DNA of 64,000 nucleotides from Profundibacter amoris (GTDB lineage: Bacteria; Pseudomonadota; Alphaproteobacteria; Rhodobacterales; Rhodobacteraceae), in contig NZ_CP032125.1 in assembly GCF_003544895.1 (NCBI RefSeq), forward strand, positions 3,114,001 through 3,178,000, written 5' to 3'. Both the position numbers and the translations under genes were made by a program. How positions within the stretch are numbered: position 1 is the first letter of the stretch; each line of letters begins with the position of its first letter. The notes under the pieces were generated by a model. The model made no database searches. It was not told the DNA's origin and was given only the letters and a program-made list of their open reading frames with translations. Below, one piece after another: positions 43,898 to 51,796 of this stretch.

Positions 43898-44584
43898 ATG
43901 ACCCAAACGCACCCGCAAAACCAGACGGCAGAATTGGAATGGCGTGACGGCACCCTGCCGGTCAGCACCCGTTTTGACGATCCGTATTTCTCGCTTGAAA
44001 ACGGGTTGGCCGAAACACGGCATGTGTTTTTGGCGGGCAACGATCTGCCCGCACGATTTGTCAGCGGGTTCCATATTGCCGAACTGGGCTTTGGCACGGG
44101 GTTGAACATGTTTGCCGCCTTGCTGGAATGGCGAAAGGCGGGGTTCAAAACCCCGCTGCGTTTCACCAGTTTCGAAGCCTTCCCGATGGCGGCGGATGAA
44201 ATGGACAAAGCCCTTGCCGCCTTCCCCGAAGCACACGCCATCGCCGCCCCCTACCTGACCGAATGGGCCAATGGCGCGCGGCGCATCGAAACCGGCGACC
44301 TGATTGCCGAGATCATCATCAGCGACGCCCGCACCACCCTGCCTGCATGGGATGGCGCGGTAGACGCATGGTTCCTCGACGGGTTTTCGCCCGCCAAAAA
44401 CCCCGAGCTTTGGGAACAGGGCCTGATGACCGAAGTCGCCCGCCACACTGCAAAGGGCGGCACATTGGCCACCTACACCGCCGCCGGTTTCGTGCGCCGC
44501 AATCTGGCCGCCGCCGGGTTCACTGTCACCCGCAGCGCCGGATATGGGCGCAAGCGGCACATGACAACGGCCACCCTGTCGTGA
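43898..44584 (+). CDS. mnmD: tRNA (mnm5s2U34) methyltransferase MnmD
   Basis: A 228-residue SAM methyltransferase: ELGFGTGLNMFAALLEW as the SAM loop and DAWFLDGFSPAKNPELWEQGLMTEVARHTAKGGTLATYTAAGFVRRNLAAAGF, the MnmD/MnmC signature. It adds the last methyl group at the wobble uridine of certain tRNAs. It is the stand-alone form. It begins at the ATG of 43898 behind AAAGG and its stop overlaps the next gene's GTG. Confidence 0.93.
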   Translation: MTQTHPQNQTAELEWRDGTLPVSTRFDDPYFSLENGLAETRHVFLAGNDLPARFVSGFHIAELGFGTGLNMFAALLEWRKAGFKTPLRFTSFEAFPMAADEMDKALAAFPEAHAIAAPYLTEWANGARRIETGDLIAEIIISDARTTLPAWDGAVDAWFLDGFSPAKNPELWEQGLMTEVARHTAKGGTLATYTAAGFVRRNLAAAGFTVTRSAGYGRKRHMTTATLS

Positions 44585-45450
44585 GCGCACAGAACATCCG
44601 CCTTGGTATCTGGCTGATGGTCGCGACCACCTTTGTCTTTTCCGTGCAGGACGGCGTTTCGCGCCATCTGGCGGGGCAATACAACACCTATATGGTGGTG
44701 ATGATCCGCTACTGGTTCTTTGCCGCCTTCGTGATCGCGATTGCCGCCCGCAGCAACGGCGGTCTGCGCAAAGCAGCCCGCAGCCGCAAACCTCTGCTGC
44801 AAGCCTTTCGCGCCCTGCTACTGGTGGCGGAAATCTGCGTCACCGTGCAATCCTTTGTGCTGCTGGGGCTGACCGAAACCCACGCCATCTTCATCAGCTA
44901 CCCGCTGCTGATCGCAGCCCTCTCCGGCCCTATCCTTGGGGAAACTGTGGGCTGGCGTCGCTGGATTGCGGTTGCCATCGGCTTTGTCGGGGTGCTGATC
45001 ATCCTGCAACCGGGGCTGACCGTGTTTCAACCCGCCGCCATCATTCCGCTGATCGCCGCCTTCATGTTCGCCCTGTACGGGCTTCTGACCCGCTATGTCG
45101 CCAGATACGACAGCACCGCCACCAGCTTTTTCTGGACCGGCACGGTGGGGGCAATCGGCATCACCGCCGTTGGACTGTGGTTCTGGGAACCGATGAGCGG
45201 GGGCGACTGGATCTGGATGGGCGCCCTATGCCTGCTGGCGGTGCTGGGTCACTGGCTTCTGATCAAATGCTACGAGGTGGCCGAAGCCAGCGCGGTGCAG
45301 CCCTTTGCCTATCTGCAACTGGTCTTTGCATCCTCCATCGGCATCTTTTTCTTTGGCGAAACCCTGCGCTGGAACGTGGCCCTTGGCGGCGCAGTTGTCG
45401 TGCTGGCCGGCCTGTTCACCCTGTGGCGAACCCGCACCAAACCGGCCTGA
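44581..45450 (+). CDS. DMT-superfamily EamA transporter
   Basis: About 289 residues with ten helices in two EamA repeats (IRLGIWLMVATTFVFSVQDGVSRHLAG...; AAIIPLIAAFMFALYGLLTRYVARYDSTATSFFW...). It starts at a GTG overlapping the mnmD stop (GTGA), hence co-translated. The substrate is not predictable. It ends just before the convergent DUF1523 gene. Confidence 0.9.
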   Translation: MSAQNIRLGIWLMVATTFVFSVQDGVSRHLAGQYNTYMVVMIRYWFFAAFVIAIAARSNGGLRKAARSRKPLLQAFRALLLVAEICVTVQSFVLLGLTETHAIFISYPLLIAALSGPILGETVGWRRWIAVAIGFVGVLIILQPGLTVFQPAAIIPLIAAFMFALYGLLTRYVARYDSTATSFFWTGTVGAIGITAVGLWFWEPMSGGDWIWMGALCLLAVLGHWLLIKCYEVAEASAVQPFAYLQLVFASSIGIFFFGETLRWNVALGGAVVVLAGLFTLWRTRTKPA

Positions 45451-45486
45451 TCCTTCTTCTTGCCTTAGAGCGCAGCGCCTGAAATC

Positions 45487-46182
45487 CTACTTCTTGCGCC
45501 ACGTCGCCAGCCACGCCATGAACCGCCCCCAGATACCGCGAGCCTTTTCGCTGGCGGCATCCGCATGGTCATCCACCTTGTCCCAGACCTCGCCCGCATC
45601 TTCCAGCAAGGGATCAACCGAGCGCTCCCTGAACTGCCGCCACATCGCAACGATGAACCGCCAGGCGATGAACAGGAAGATAAAGAAGAAGATGTTGAAC
45701 CACGGAATAATAATCACATCAGGGCTATCAACGGCCCGTATACCCACCGCATTCGGATAAACAGACATGAACTTGATCCGCCAGCCATAATGGGTGATCA
45801 CCGCCCATTGCTCTCCTCCCCGCGAAGCAAGTGCTGCGGCTTCGGCCTGAAGGTCGGAGCTGTCGAATTTAAAGTAGGGCGGCCAGATCCAGCCGGTATC
45901 CTCGTTGCGGTAAACCATAATCTCGGTGGCATCGCGCGGAACAAAACCCAGCAGCCATGTCTTTTTCTTTTCCGTGTAAATCAGCCGGATATCCCGCGTG
46001 GTCAGTTCGGCATTGCCACTGTCCGCCTGCGCATAGAACAACCGGTTATACCAATTGAAATCGGCACGGATCACTTCGGTCGAGGTTACGCGAACAATAT
46101 CGTGCTGAGGCAATACATAATGGAAAAACCCGCCCACAAGCAGAAACAGCAAAACCTTCACCGTGATCTTGAATTTACGCAT
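45487..46182 (-). CDS. DUF1523 membrane protein (last gene of the AAA operon)
   Basis: A 231-residue protein with an N-terminal helix (FKITVKVLLFLLVGGFFHYVLP), a periplasmic domain (HDIVRVTSTEVIRADFNWYNRLFYAQ ... YRNEDTGWIWPPYFKFDSSDLQAEA, WAVITHYGWRIKFMSVYPNAVGI) and a second helix (VIIIPWFNIFFFIFLFIAWRFIVAMW), ending in an amphipathic helical tail. It matches DUF1523, of unknown function. It sits 9 bp after the small membrane gene and closes the nine-gene operon. Confidence 0.8.
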   Translation of the reverse strand: MRKFKITVKVLLFLLVGGFFHYVLPQHDIVRVTSTEVIRADFNWYNRLFYAQADSGNAELTTRDIRLIYTEKKKTWLLGFVPRDATEIMVYRNEDTGWIWPPYFKFDSSDLQAEAAALASRGGEQWAVITHYGWRIKFMSVYPNAVGIRAVDSPDVIIIPWFNIFFFIFLFIAWRFIVAMWRQFRERSVDPLLEDAGEVWDKVDDHADAASEKARGIWGRFMAWLATWRKK

Positions 46183-46191
46183 AACCCACCT

Positions 46192-46467
46192 CTAATTCGA
46201 ATTCATCACGATCAGCAGAATTGCCACCGCAAATGTCGGAATAATATAGACCAGCCAGATCAGCTTCTTGCGAAAACCGTTCTCGTATTCGACCATTCCC
46301 TGTTCAATATAAGCATCCCGCGCCGCTTCATCACCCCCGTCGGGGTGATCGGCGTCCCAGGCATCTTCCAGCTTCTCGCGCCGGATTGATCGCGAATAGA
46401 TCGAGATCGCGAAATAGACCACGGTCATTGCGATAAAGCCCAGCACCACAAGGCGGATAAATCCCAT
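46192..46467 (-). CDS. Small two-helix membrane protein
   Basis: A 91-residue protein: one helix at each end (IRLVVLGFIAMTVVYFAISIY and LIWLVYIIPTFAVAILLIVM) and an acidic middle loop (EKLEDAWDADHPDGGDEAARDAYIEQGMVEYE). It has a strong GGAGGA ribosome site. I do not recognise a family. Its start is 1 bp from the upstream stop, so it is part of the operon and may anchor the soluble partners at the membrane. Confidence 0.75.
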   Translation of the reverse strand: MGFIRLVVLGFIAMTVVYFAISIYSRSIRREKLEDAWDADHPDGGDEAARDAYIEQGMVEYENGFRKKLIWLVYIIPTFAVAILLIVMNSN

Positions 46468-46468
46468 G

Positions 46469-47821
46469 TTATTTCCTCCTTCTGACCGCGCCCCTTGGGC
46501 CGACCAGCTCTATCAGATCTTCGGGTTCCGGCAGGGGGGCCGGTTCTTCCATTGGCTCGCCCTCGCCAAACAATGCCTTGCGCGCACCGGCCTTGTCCAC
46601 CTGATACTCGCGCTCCAGAAACTCGGCCACATAGGTTTTCTTGGCATCGGACCAGCCGGCATAGGAATGGTAGAATCGCTCTTTATGGCAAATGAACAAT
46701 TGCCGGATGTCCTTGGGCGTCAGCGCCGCCAGCAGCATATTCACCAGATCGCGGTCCTTGTGCGGCTTGGCCCGCAGCGTATAGAAATACGCCGGATGGT
46801 CCGAGGTGATCCGCGGCCATTTCCCCCCGCCCTGCGCCCAGCGCAACAGGGAAGCCAACCCGTGAAATTCCTCGGGCAGATCCGCTGCATAGCGCCTTGT
46901 CAGTGCGCGAATATCCCGCCGCGTGGCATGGTCCAGCTTTTCGCCCTTTCCAGCCGCCACATCCACCACAATGAAATCCATCTTCTGCTGCAAAATCGCC
47001 GCCGCATCTACACCGCGTGCCTTGACAATCGGCTCGACCAGATCGTTCAGCTCCAGAAAAATCGCAATCTCGTTACGGTCCGTAAAATCGAAAACATATT
47101 TGATCGGTAACTCGCCCAGTTCGGCCTTGCCCCCCGCACAAATCGCCGCCGGATTTTCCACATCGCGGAAAACATACAGGCCGCCAAAATGCTTGGTCCA
47201 GAAATTGTCCTGCCCGAACGTCATCTTCTTCAGCTTCAAAGGCGCCCGCGTCACATCGCCGGTTTTCTTGGCCAACCCGATCATTTCCGCAATCAGAACA
47301 TCATCCCACCAGGCATCTTCCTCGCGCTTGAACCGCTCGATCTTGTCCGCCAGCTCCTCGGCCGATTTCACATGCGCCTCGGTCGTATCCGCTTCGATTG
47401 TCACCTGCCGTATATCAAACAGCTTGGTCGGTTCCTCAACCGAATAGACCGAGTTCAGCAACTCGCCGGCCACCGCGTCCTTGGCGGTCAGGGCAAACAG
47501 TTTCGCCTCGTTTTCCTCGATAAACTGGCGCAAAATCCCGCGCGATGTGGAAAACTGCGCATTCAGCAGCGGGGCGGTTTTCTGTTCGGTGGTCAGCAGG
47601 ATGAATTGCCGGTTGCAGCCGCCTTCGTTCAGGTAAAGATGGTCGCCCAGACTGTCGCCCACCTCGGGCGAATAGCCGGAAATATCGACATGAAAGGATT
47701 TCAGCCGCGTCTTTTTCCCCGTCAACTGTTTCAGCGCGCGGTTATACCGCTCGATCAGGGCGGGCGAAGATATCCGGATCAGATTGCCAAACATCAACCC
47801 GCGTTCAATGAGGCGCTTCAA
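46469..47821 (-). CDS. Unknown soluble protein of the AAA operon (450 aa)
   Basis: No signal peptide or membrane segment is visible. Text such as SFHVDISGYSPEVGDSLGDHLYLNEGGCNRQFILLTTEQ, FWTKHFGGLYVFRDVENPAAICAGG and FICHKERFYHSYAGWSDAKKTYVAEFLEREYQVDKAGARKALFG marks a well-structured protein with a helical C-terminus. I recall DUF6638 for similar proteins but am unsure. The start is probably the TTG at 47821, which overlaps the previous TGA and has AGGAGG six bases upstream; an ATG at 47794 lacks a ribosome site. Confidence 0.72.
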   Translation of the reverse strand: MKRLIERGLMFGNLIRISSPALIERYNRALKQLTGKKTRLKSFHVDISGYSPEVGDSLGDHLYLNEGGCNRQFILLTTEQKTAPLLNAQFSTSRGILRQFIEENEAKLFALTAKDAVAGELLNSVYSVEEPTKLFDIRQVTIEADTTEAHVKSAEELADKIERFKREEDAWWDDVLIAEMIGLAKKTGDVTRAPLKLKKMTFGQDNFWTKHFGGLYVFRDVENPAAICAGGKAELGELPIKYVFDFTDRNEIAIFLELNDLVEPIVKARGVDAAAILQQKMDFIVVDVAAGKGEKLDHATRRDIRALTRRYAADLPEEFHGLASLLRWAQGGGKWPRITSDHPAYFYTLRAKPHKDRDLVNMLLAALTPKDIRQLFICHKERFYHSYAGWSDAKKTYVAEFLEREYQVDKAGARKALFGEGEPMEEPAPLPEPEDLIELVGPRGAVRRRK

Positions 47822-48126
47822 AATTCCCCTCCTGTCTTTCGACCGGCCCAAAGACGGCGAACGACAAAGAACACCGCAACCCCCGTTACCACCCAGTAAA
47901 CCGAACTGGCCAAAGCAGCGCCAATAACTTTGCCAGTCTCAACAGCGTCCAGTTGCGCGGCCCCTGCCTGCATTGGAACTCTTGCAAACAGAATCATTGC
48001 AACAATCGCAACACTGATCGCCCAGCTTAGGGCCAACCATCCGGCAACACCACGCCCCACGCTCACCACCGCACACAAGACGGAGGGCGCAACGGGGATT
48101 AGCAACAAAGTGACAATCGAGATCAT
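47818..48126 (-). CDS. Small membrane protein of the AAA operon (102 aa)
   Basis: Three predicted helices (MISIVTLLLIPVAPSVLCAVVSVG, VAGWLALSWAISVAIVAMILFA, VIGAALASSVYWVVTGVAVFFVV) and a basic tail. The ATG at 48126 overlaps the previous TGA and has GGAGGCCGGAG upstream, so a longer frame from 48186 is not used. The family is unknown; it is probably an inner-membrane partner of the ATPase. Confidence 0.72.
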   Translation of the reverse strand: MISIVTLLLIPVAPSVLCAVVSVGRGVAGWLALSWAISVAIVAMILFARVPMQAGAAQLDAVETGKVIGAALASSVYWVVTGVAVFFVVRRLWAGRKTGGEF

Positions 48127-48476
48127 ATCTCCGGCCTCCATTTGCTTGGCTGCATCGCCAGCACCGCCAGCAATATCGGCCCCCACAGGATCGCCGACAG
48201 CATCCCCAGCCGCGTCAGATGCCTGATCATTTCGCCGAAATGTTCATACATCATCCCCATCATGCGCACATCCTGATCCAGATAGAACCATGTGAAATAC
48301 AGCACCGAGACAAACAGCAACACCCCGCCGGACGCCAACAGGTTCAGCCCCAGCCCTGCCATATTCTCGGGCAGCTTTTTCGCCAGCCACAGTGGTAGAA
48401 AAACCGCCAGCGCGGCGATCAGAACCGCCGGCAAGATCATCGAGGACCAGTGGGAAAGGACGTTGATCGGGGTCAT
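48123..48476 (-). CDS. Small membrane protein of the AAA operon (117 aa)
   Basis: Three helices (MILPAVLIAALAVFLPLWLA, MAGLGLNLLASGGVLLFVSVLYFTWFYL, LGMLSAILWGPILLAVLAM) with a short loop rich in Met and charged residues (DQDVRMMGMMYEHFGEMIRHLTR). Its start overlaps the ATPase stop (TAATG), so it is translated together with the ATPase. I do not recognise a family. Confidence 0.75.
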   Translation of the reverse strand: MTPINVLSHWSSMILPAVLIAALAVFLPLWLAKKLPENMAGLGLNLLASGGVLLFVSVLYFTWFYLDQDVRMMGMMYEHFGEMIRHLTRLGMLSAILWGPILLAVLAMQPSKWRPEI

Positions 48477-50410
48477 TACCCTTTCCCCTCCAGATACCTT
48501 CTCTTGGCCTCTTCCATCCGCCGCATATCCCGCACCGCGTTTTCAATCGCGATTTCGTCGGATTTATCGGCATAGCGGAATTCGCTGTCCGCATAGCGGT
48601 TGATTTCCTGTATCACCATTTCCACGGTGATCGGCTGCGTCATCTCGCGGATCATCCCCAGTTTTTCGTCGTAAGGCTTGAACAGGAACAGGTCCGGCTC
48701 CTCCATCCATTCGTCCGGCAGTTCGAAATCCATCGCCCGCACCTTGACCGCGTCGGTGATGTTCTTGATCGCGCGGCCTGTGAAACGCGCATCGGCCTCC
48801 TGAATGCCCTTCAGATAGGTGCCCAGTTTGGCAATCGTATCCAGATCGCCGATTTCGCTGTGCACCCGTTCGAACACCTTCAGCAGGCCTTCTTCACGGG
48901 GTTTGGAATGGCCCTCGAAACTGGCCGCCACGGCCTTTTTGATTTCCTGCGCCGCGAACAGCTCGTGATCGCCCACAGGGATCGAATGGTTCTTGCCCAT
49001 CAGCAGATGCAGGATGTCGATGTAATCCTCGCGGGTCTGCGGCCCGTCTACCAGAAACCGCGCGCCGGCCCGCTGGCGCAGGGCGTCGTCCACGTTTTCG
49101 GGGTAGTTTGAAAACATCCCGAAGGTGCAATTCCCGCGCACCACCGTATTGGCGCCTGCGAAACTCTCCATCAACACGGCGGTAATTTCCAACTGCCCCG
49201 CGCTTGATTGCTGATCCCCACGCTTGCCCGCCAGTTGATCAATATCGTCAATCGTGCCAAAGCCGATCACATTCGGGTCCACCACATTGTTGATAAACGC
49301 CTTGGCATTCTGCCCCGATTTTCCCTGATAACTGTCGATACTGTCGGTCGAAAGGTTCTGGAACCGGAACGGATAGCCCGCCACCTCGCAATAGCCCGAA
49401 ATCAGCCCCGCCATCATCTGGATCAGCGTGGTTTTCCCCGTGCCCGGCGCGCCATCGCCCATAAAGGTAAAGATAAACCCGCCCAGTTCGGCAAACGGAT
49501 TCAGCTTGCGCTCGAAATCATAGGCCATCAGCATTTTTGCCAGTTTCACGGCCTGATATTTGGCAATATGGTTGCCCACCACCTCGTTCGGTTTCTTGAA
49601 CGTCATGGTCAGCTTGAACCCCTTGGCCGCCCGCGCCGGTGTGAAACCGGCAATCGTCAGATCATCCGCCTCGACCTTGTAAGACGCCCCCGTAAAGGCC
49701 CCCAGACGCGGCGCGTTTTGTGCCCGCAGTGCAACCTTTTCCATCACCTGTTCGGCAAAGGCCAGAACCGTGGCAATCAGCTTGGGTTCTTCATCGGCAA
49801 AAGTGGCCAGATCCTGATCCAGCTCCCACAACGCGCCGTGCAGTGCCAGCAATGCGTTGTCAGTCAACACCTCGTCGACCTCGCCGATCTCCACTGAAAC
49901 CTCGCTTGCATGCGGGGCCAACAGGAATGATGCGGCATTGGCAAAGGTATAAAGCGTCGCCAATGCCTCGGCGGCCAGCAATTCAGCAAACTCATTCTTC
50001 TTGCCCGCTGCCAGTGACCCTTGCAGATTGTCCTTCTTCAGCGCAACCAGTCCGGTAACTTCGGCAAATCCTTCGCCCACAGCCAGTGCAATCGCCAAGG
50101 CGCGGCGCAGGGCCGACATCACATTGGCCTGCACCGGTGATATGATCACATCGCCATCATCCGCCGCCTCAATACGCGCCAGCAACTGCACCCCTTCGGG
50201 CCGCGCGGTAGAGCGCGTCACCAAACCCGGTGTCGTCGAGCGAAACCGCCGCCGCGTGCCCAGACCGGCCGACTTTTCCTTCACCTCGACATCGCGCGCC
50301 TTGGCGATCCGTGGCGTATGGTCAAAGCCCGTCAACATGGCCGAGGCCGCGTCATAATGCTTGCGGATAGCGTCCTCGGACAACTCCATTTGGTCAGACG
50401 GCATATTCAT
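48476..50410 (-). CDS. AAA+ ATPase of an uncharacterised operon
   Basis: A 644-residue protein. The first 300 residues are helical and unlike known domains. An AAA+ module follows: Walker A GDGAPGTGKTT (318-328), Walker B-like VIGFGTIDDID (381-391), sensor-1 Asn in FSNYPENV (about 435) and an arginine-finger segment DDALRQRAGARF (442-453). The C-terminal 170 residues are helical and acidic. There is no membrane helix; it is flanked by genes for small membrane proteins and a coiled-coil protein. The plan fits a remodelling or chaperone ATPase (MoxR/CbbQ-like by general layout), but no family I know matches. Confidence 0.85.
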   Translation of the reverse strand: MNMPSDQMELSEDAIRKHYDAASAMLTGFDHTPRIAKARDVEVKEKSAGLGTRRRFRSTTPGLVTRSTARPEGVQLLARIEAADDGDVIISPVQANVMSALRRALAIALAVGEGFAEVTGLVALKKDNLQGSLAAGKKNEFAELLAAEALATLYTFANAASFLLAPHASEVSVEIGEVDEVLTDNALLALHGALWELDQDLATFADEEPKLIATVLAFAEQVMEKVALRAQNAPRLGAFTGASYKVEADDLTIAGFTPARAAKGFKLTMTFKKPNEVVGNHIAKYQAVKLAKMLMAYDFERKLNPFAELGGFIFTFMGDGAPGTGKTTLIQMMAGLISGYCEVAGYPFRFQNLSTDSIDSYQGKSGQNAKAFINNVVDPNVIGFGTIDDIDQLAGKRGDQQSSAGQLEITAVLMESFAGANTVVRGNCTFGMFSNYPENVDDALRQRAGARFLVDGPQTREDYIDILHLLMGKNHSIPVGDHELFAAQEIKKAVAASFEGHSKPREEGLLKVFERVHSEIGDLDTIAKLGTYLKGIQEADARFTGRAIKNITDAVKVRAMDFELPDEWMEEPDLFLFKPYDEKLGMIREMTQPITVEMVIQEINRYADSEFRYADKSDEIAIENAVRDMRRMEEAKRRYLEGKG

Positions 50411-50466
50411 AAACTATTCCTCATCTTTGTTCCTTAAATATCCCCCGCGCGGAGCGCATAGAATCC

Positions 50467-51597
50467 TTAACGGTAACTCAGCACTCGCCCCTGCGGGCTG
50501 ACCACAAATTTGCGTATATGGCGAAACCCGCGCGGCTTTTTCTCTTCCAGCACCTGATAGGGTTTTTGCGGCAGGATAATCGCCCGCTCGACCCGCGTTG
50601 CCCCCGTATCCGCCCCGTGGCCGGAAAACGGATCCAGCGCAAAAATCTCGCGTTCGACCGAGCCAAACCATCCGGATTTCTCCTCGATCACCCGCTCGCT
50701 TTCCAGCTCTTCCATCGTCCAGGCCAGCGCCCAGTCCTGGCCCATGCCTGCGTCGGCCTCTTCCAGCACCTCGCGCAGCGGTCCCGTCTGGCGGGTAAAG
50801 GCGGATGAATACATCGGCCCCACATGGAACCGGCGCAGGCGTTTGGGGTGCAGATCATCAAAATCCTCGTCAAAGCCTTTGGCGACTGTCACCAACTTCA
50901 GCCCGCCCAGCGATTGCGCCATCAGATGCGCCTGGGCTTCGGGCCAGCGGCGCTGGTCCTTTGGCAAAGCGGTTGAACCGGTATCTTCGACTTCCATCAG
51001 ATAGATCACCGGCAGGTTCACCTGACTGTCGTAAACCGCCCAATGCACCAGATAACGCCGCCGGCTGTCGCCGTCATTGCCCATCCACAAGGCCTCGGGA
51101 TCATTCTGGGGCCAGAATAATTCGCCCTTTTGCAACTCCTCGTAATAGAGCCGCTGCGACATCGCGAATTGCAGCTTGGTCGGGATTTCCAGATCGCCCA
51201 CGATCTTGCGGATCATGTCGTCCTTGATCTCGGATTTGGCGGGCATGTTGCGCAAATGGCGTTCGGCCTGATGGGCGTCATTGGCCATGGTCATCAGTTC
51301 CTGCGCCACCGGAAAGCCGCTTTCGACCCGATCAAAATCCAGCACACCGGCCATCGGTCCGCTAATCCGGCCCGTCAGCAGGTATTTGTTGGAAAGCGCA
51401 CTGAATGTGCGGGAAATCCCCAGAATATAACGCCCGAGGATCGCCACATCCGCCTTGCTTAACTTGCCTTCGGACTCCATCGCGCCCGCCACCCGCGCCA
51501 TATGCGTGGTGATCGCGTCAAACTTGGCAAAATACCGCCGCGCCGTCAGAGCGTCGTTTAGCTGGGCGTGGTCTTGGGTGAGGTTAGTTTTTGCCAT
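50467..51597 (-). CDS. Unknown soluble protein of the AAA operon (376 aa)
   Basis: The N-terminal 130 residues are helical (RRYFAKFDAITTHMARVAGAMESEGKLSKADVAILGRYILGISRTFSALSNKYLL). The rest is mixed, with YLVHWAVYDSQVNLPVIYLMEVEDTG and FHVGPMYSSAFTRQTGPL. There is no signal or membrane segment. It starts behind GGAGGAAGAGG and overlaps the 69-residue gene by 14 bp. The 56 bp before the ATPase gene carry the dispersed ATATTTAA motif. The function is unknown. Confidence 0.72.
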   Translation of the reverse strand: MAKTNLTQDHAQLNDALTARRYFAKFDAITTHMARVAGAMESEGKLSKADVAILGRYILGISRTFSALSNKYLLTGRISGPMAGVLDFDRVESGFPVAQELMTMANDAHQAERHLRNMPAKSEIKDDMIRKIVGDLEIPTKLQFAMSQRLYYEELQKGELFWPQNDPEALWMGNDGDSRRRYLVHWAVYDSQVNLPVIYLMEVEDTGSTALPKDQRRWPEAQAHLMAQSLGGLKLVTVAKGFDEDFDDLHPKRLRRFHVGPMYSSAFTRQTGPLREVLEEADAGMGQDWALAWTMEELESERVIEEKSGWFGSVEREIFALDPFSGHGADTGATRVERAIILPQKPYQVLEEKKPRGFRHIRKFVVSPQGRVLSYR

Positions 51598-51793
51598 GCC
51601 TCTTCCTCCAGAACTGATAGAGTTTCACTGATGGATAGACCGCGAAACAGCCAAAAAAGAGGATCAGATCGACAAGAAGCTCTAGATCAATGCCGAATAC
51701 ACTGCTTCGAATCAATGACGGGCCACCTTTAAGTGCCGCATAGAACATTAACATCACACCGATTATTAATGGGTATCTTTTGACGAGCCCCAA
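51584..51793 (-). CDS. Small two-helix protein of the AAA operon (69 aa)
   Basis: Two hydrophobic helices (YPLIIGVMLMFYAALKGG and LELLVDLILFFGCFAVYPSV) and a basic end (KLYQFWRKRHGKN), so an inner-membrane protein with the tail in the cytoplasm. The start is a TTG with no clear ribosome site, or an ATG at 51754; translation may depend on coupling to the coiled-coil gene, whose stop is 3 bp upstream. Confidence 0.55.
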   Translation of the reverse strand: MGLVKRYPLIIGVMLMFYAALKGGPSLIRSSVFGIDLELLVDLILFFGCFAVYPSVKLYQFWRKRHGKN

Positions 51794-51796
51794 ATT

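Noticed and set aside
43859-44590. N-terminal extension of the FAD oxidoreductase frame across mnmD
   Set aside because: The frame is open by chance; the FAD-binding start MVDVTVIGAGIFG at 43858 is the natural N-terminus and mnmD occupies the other strand.
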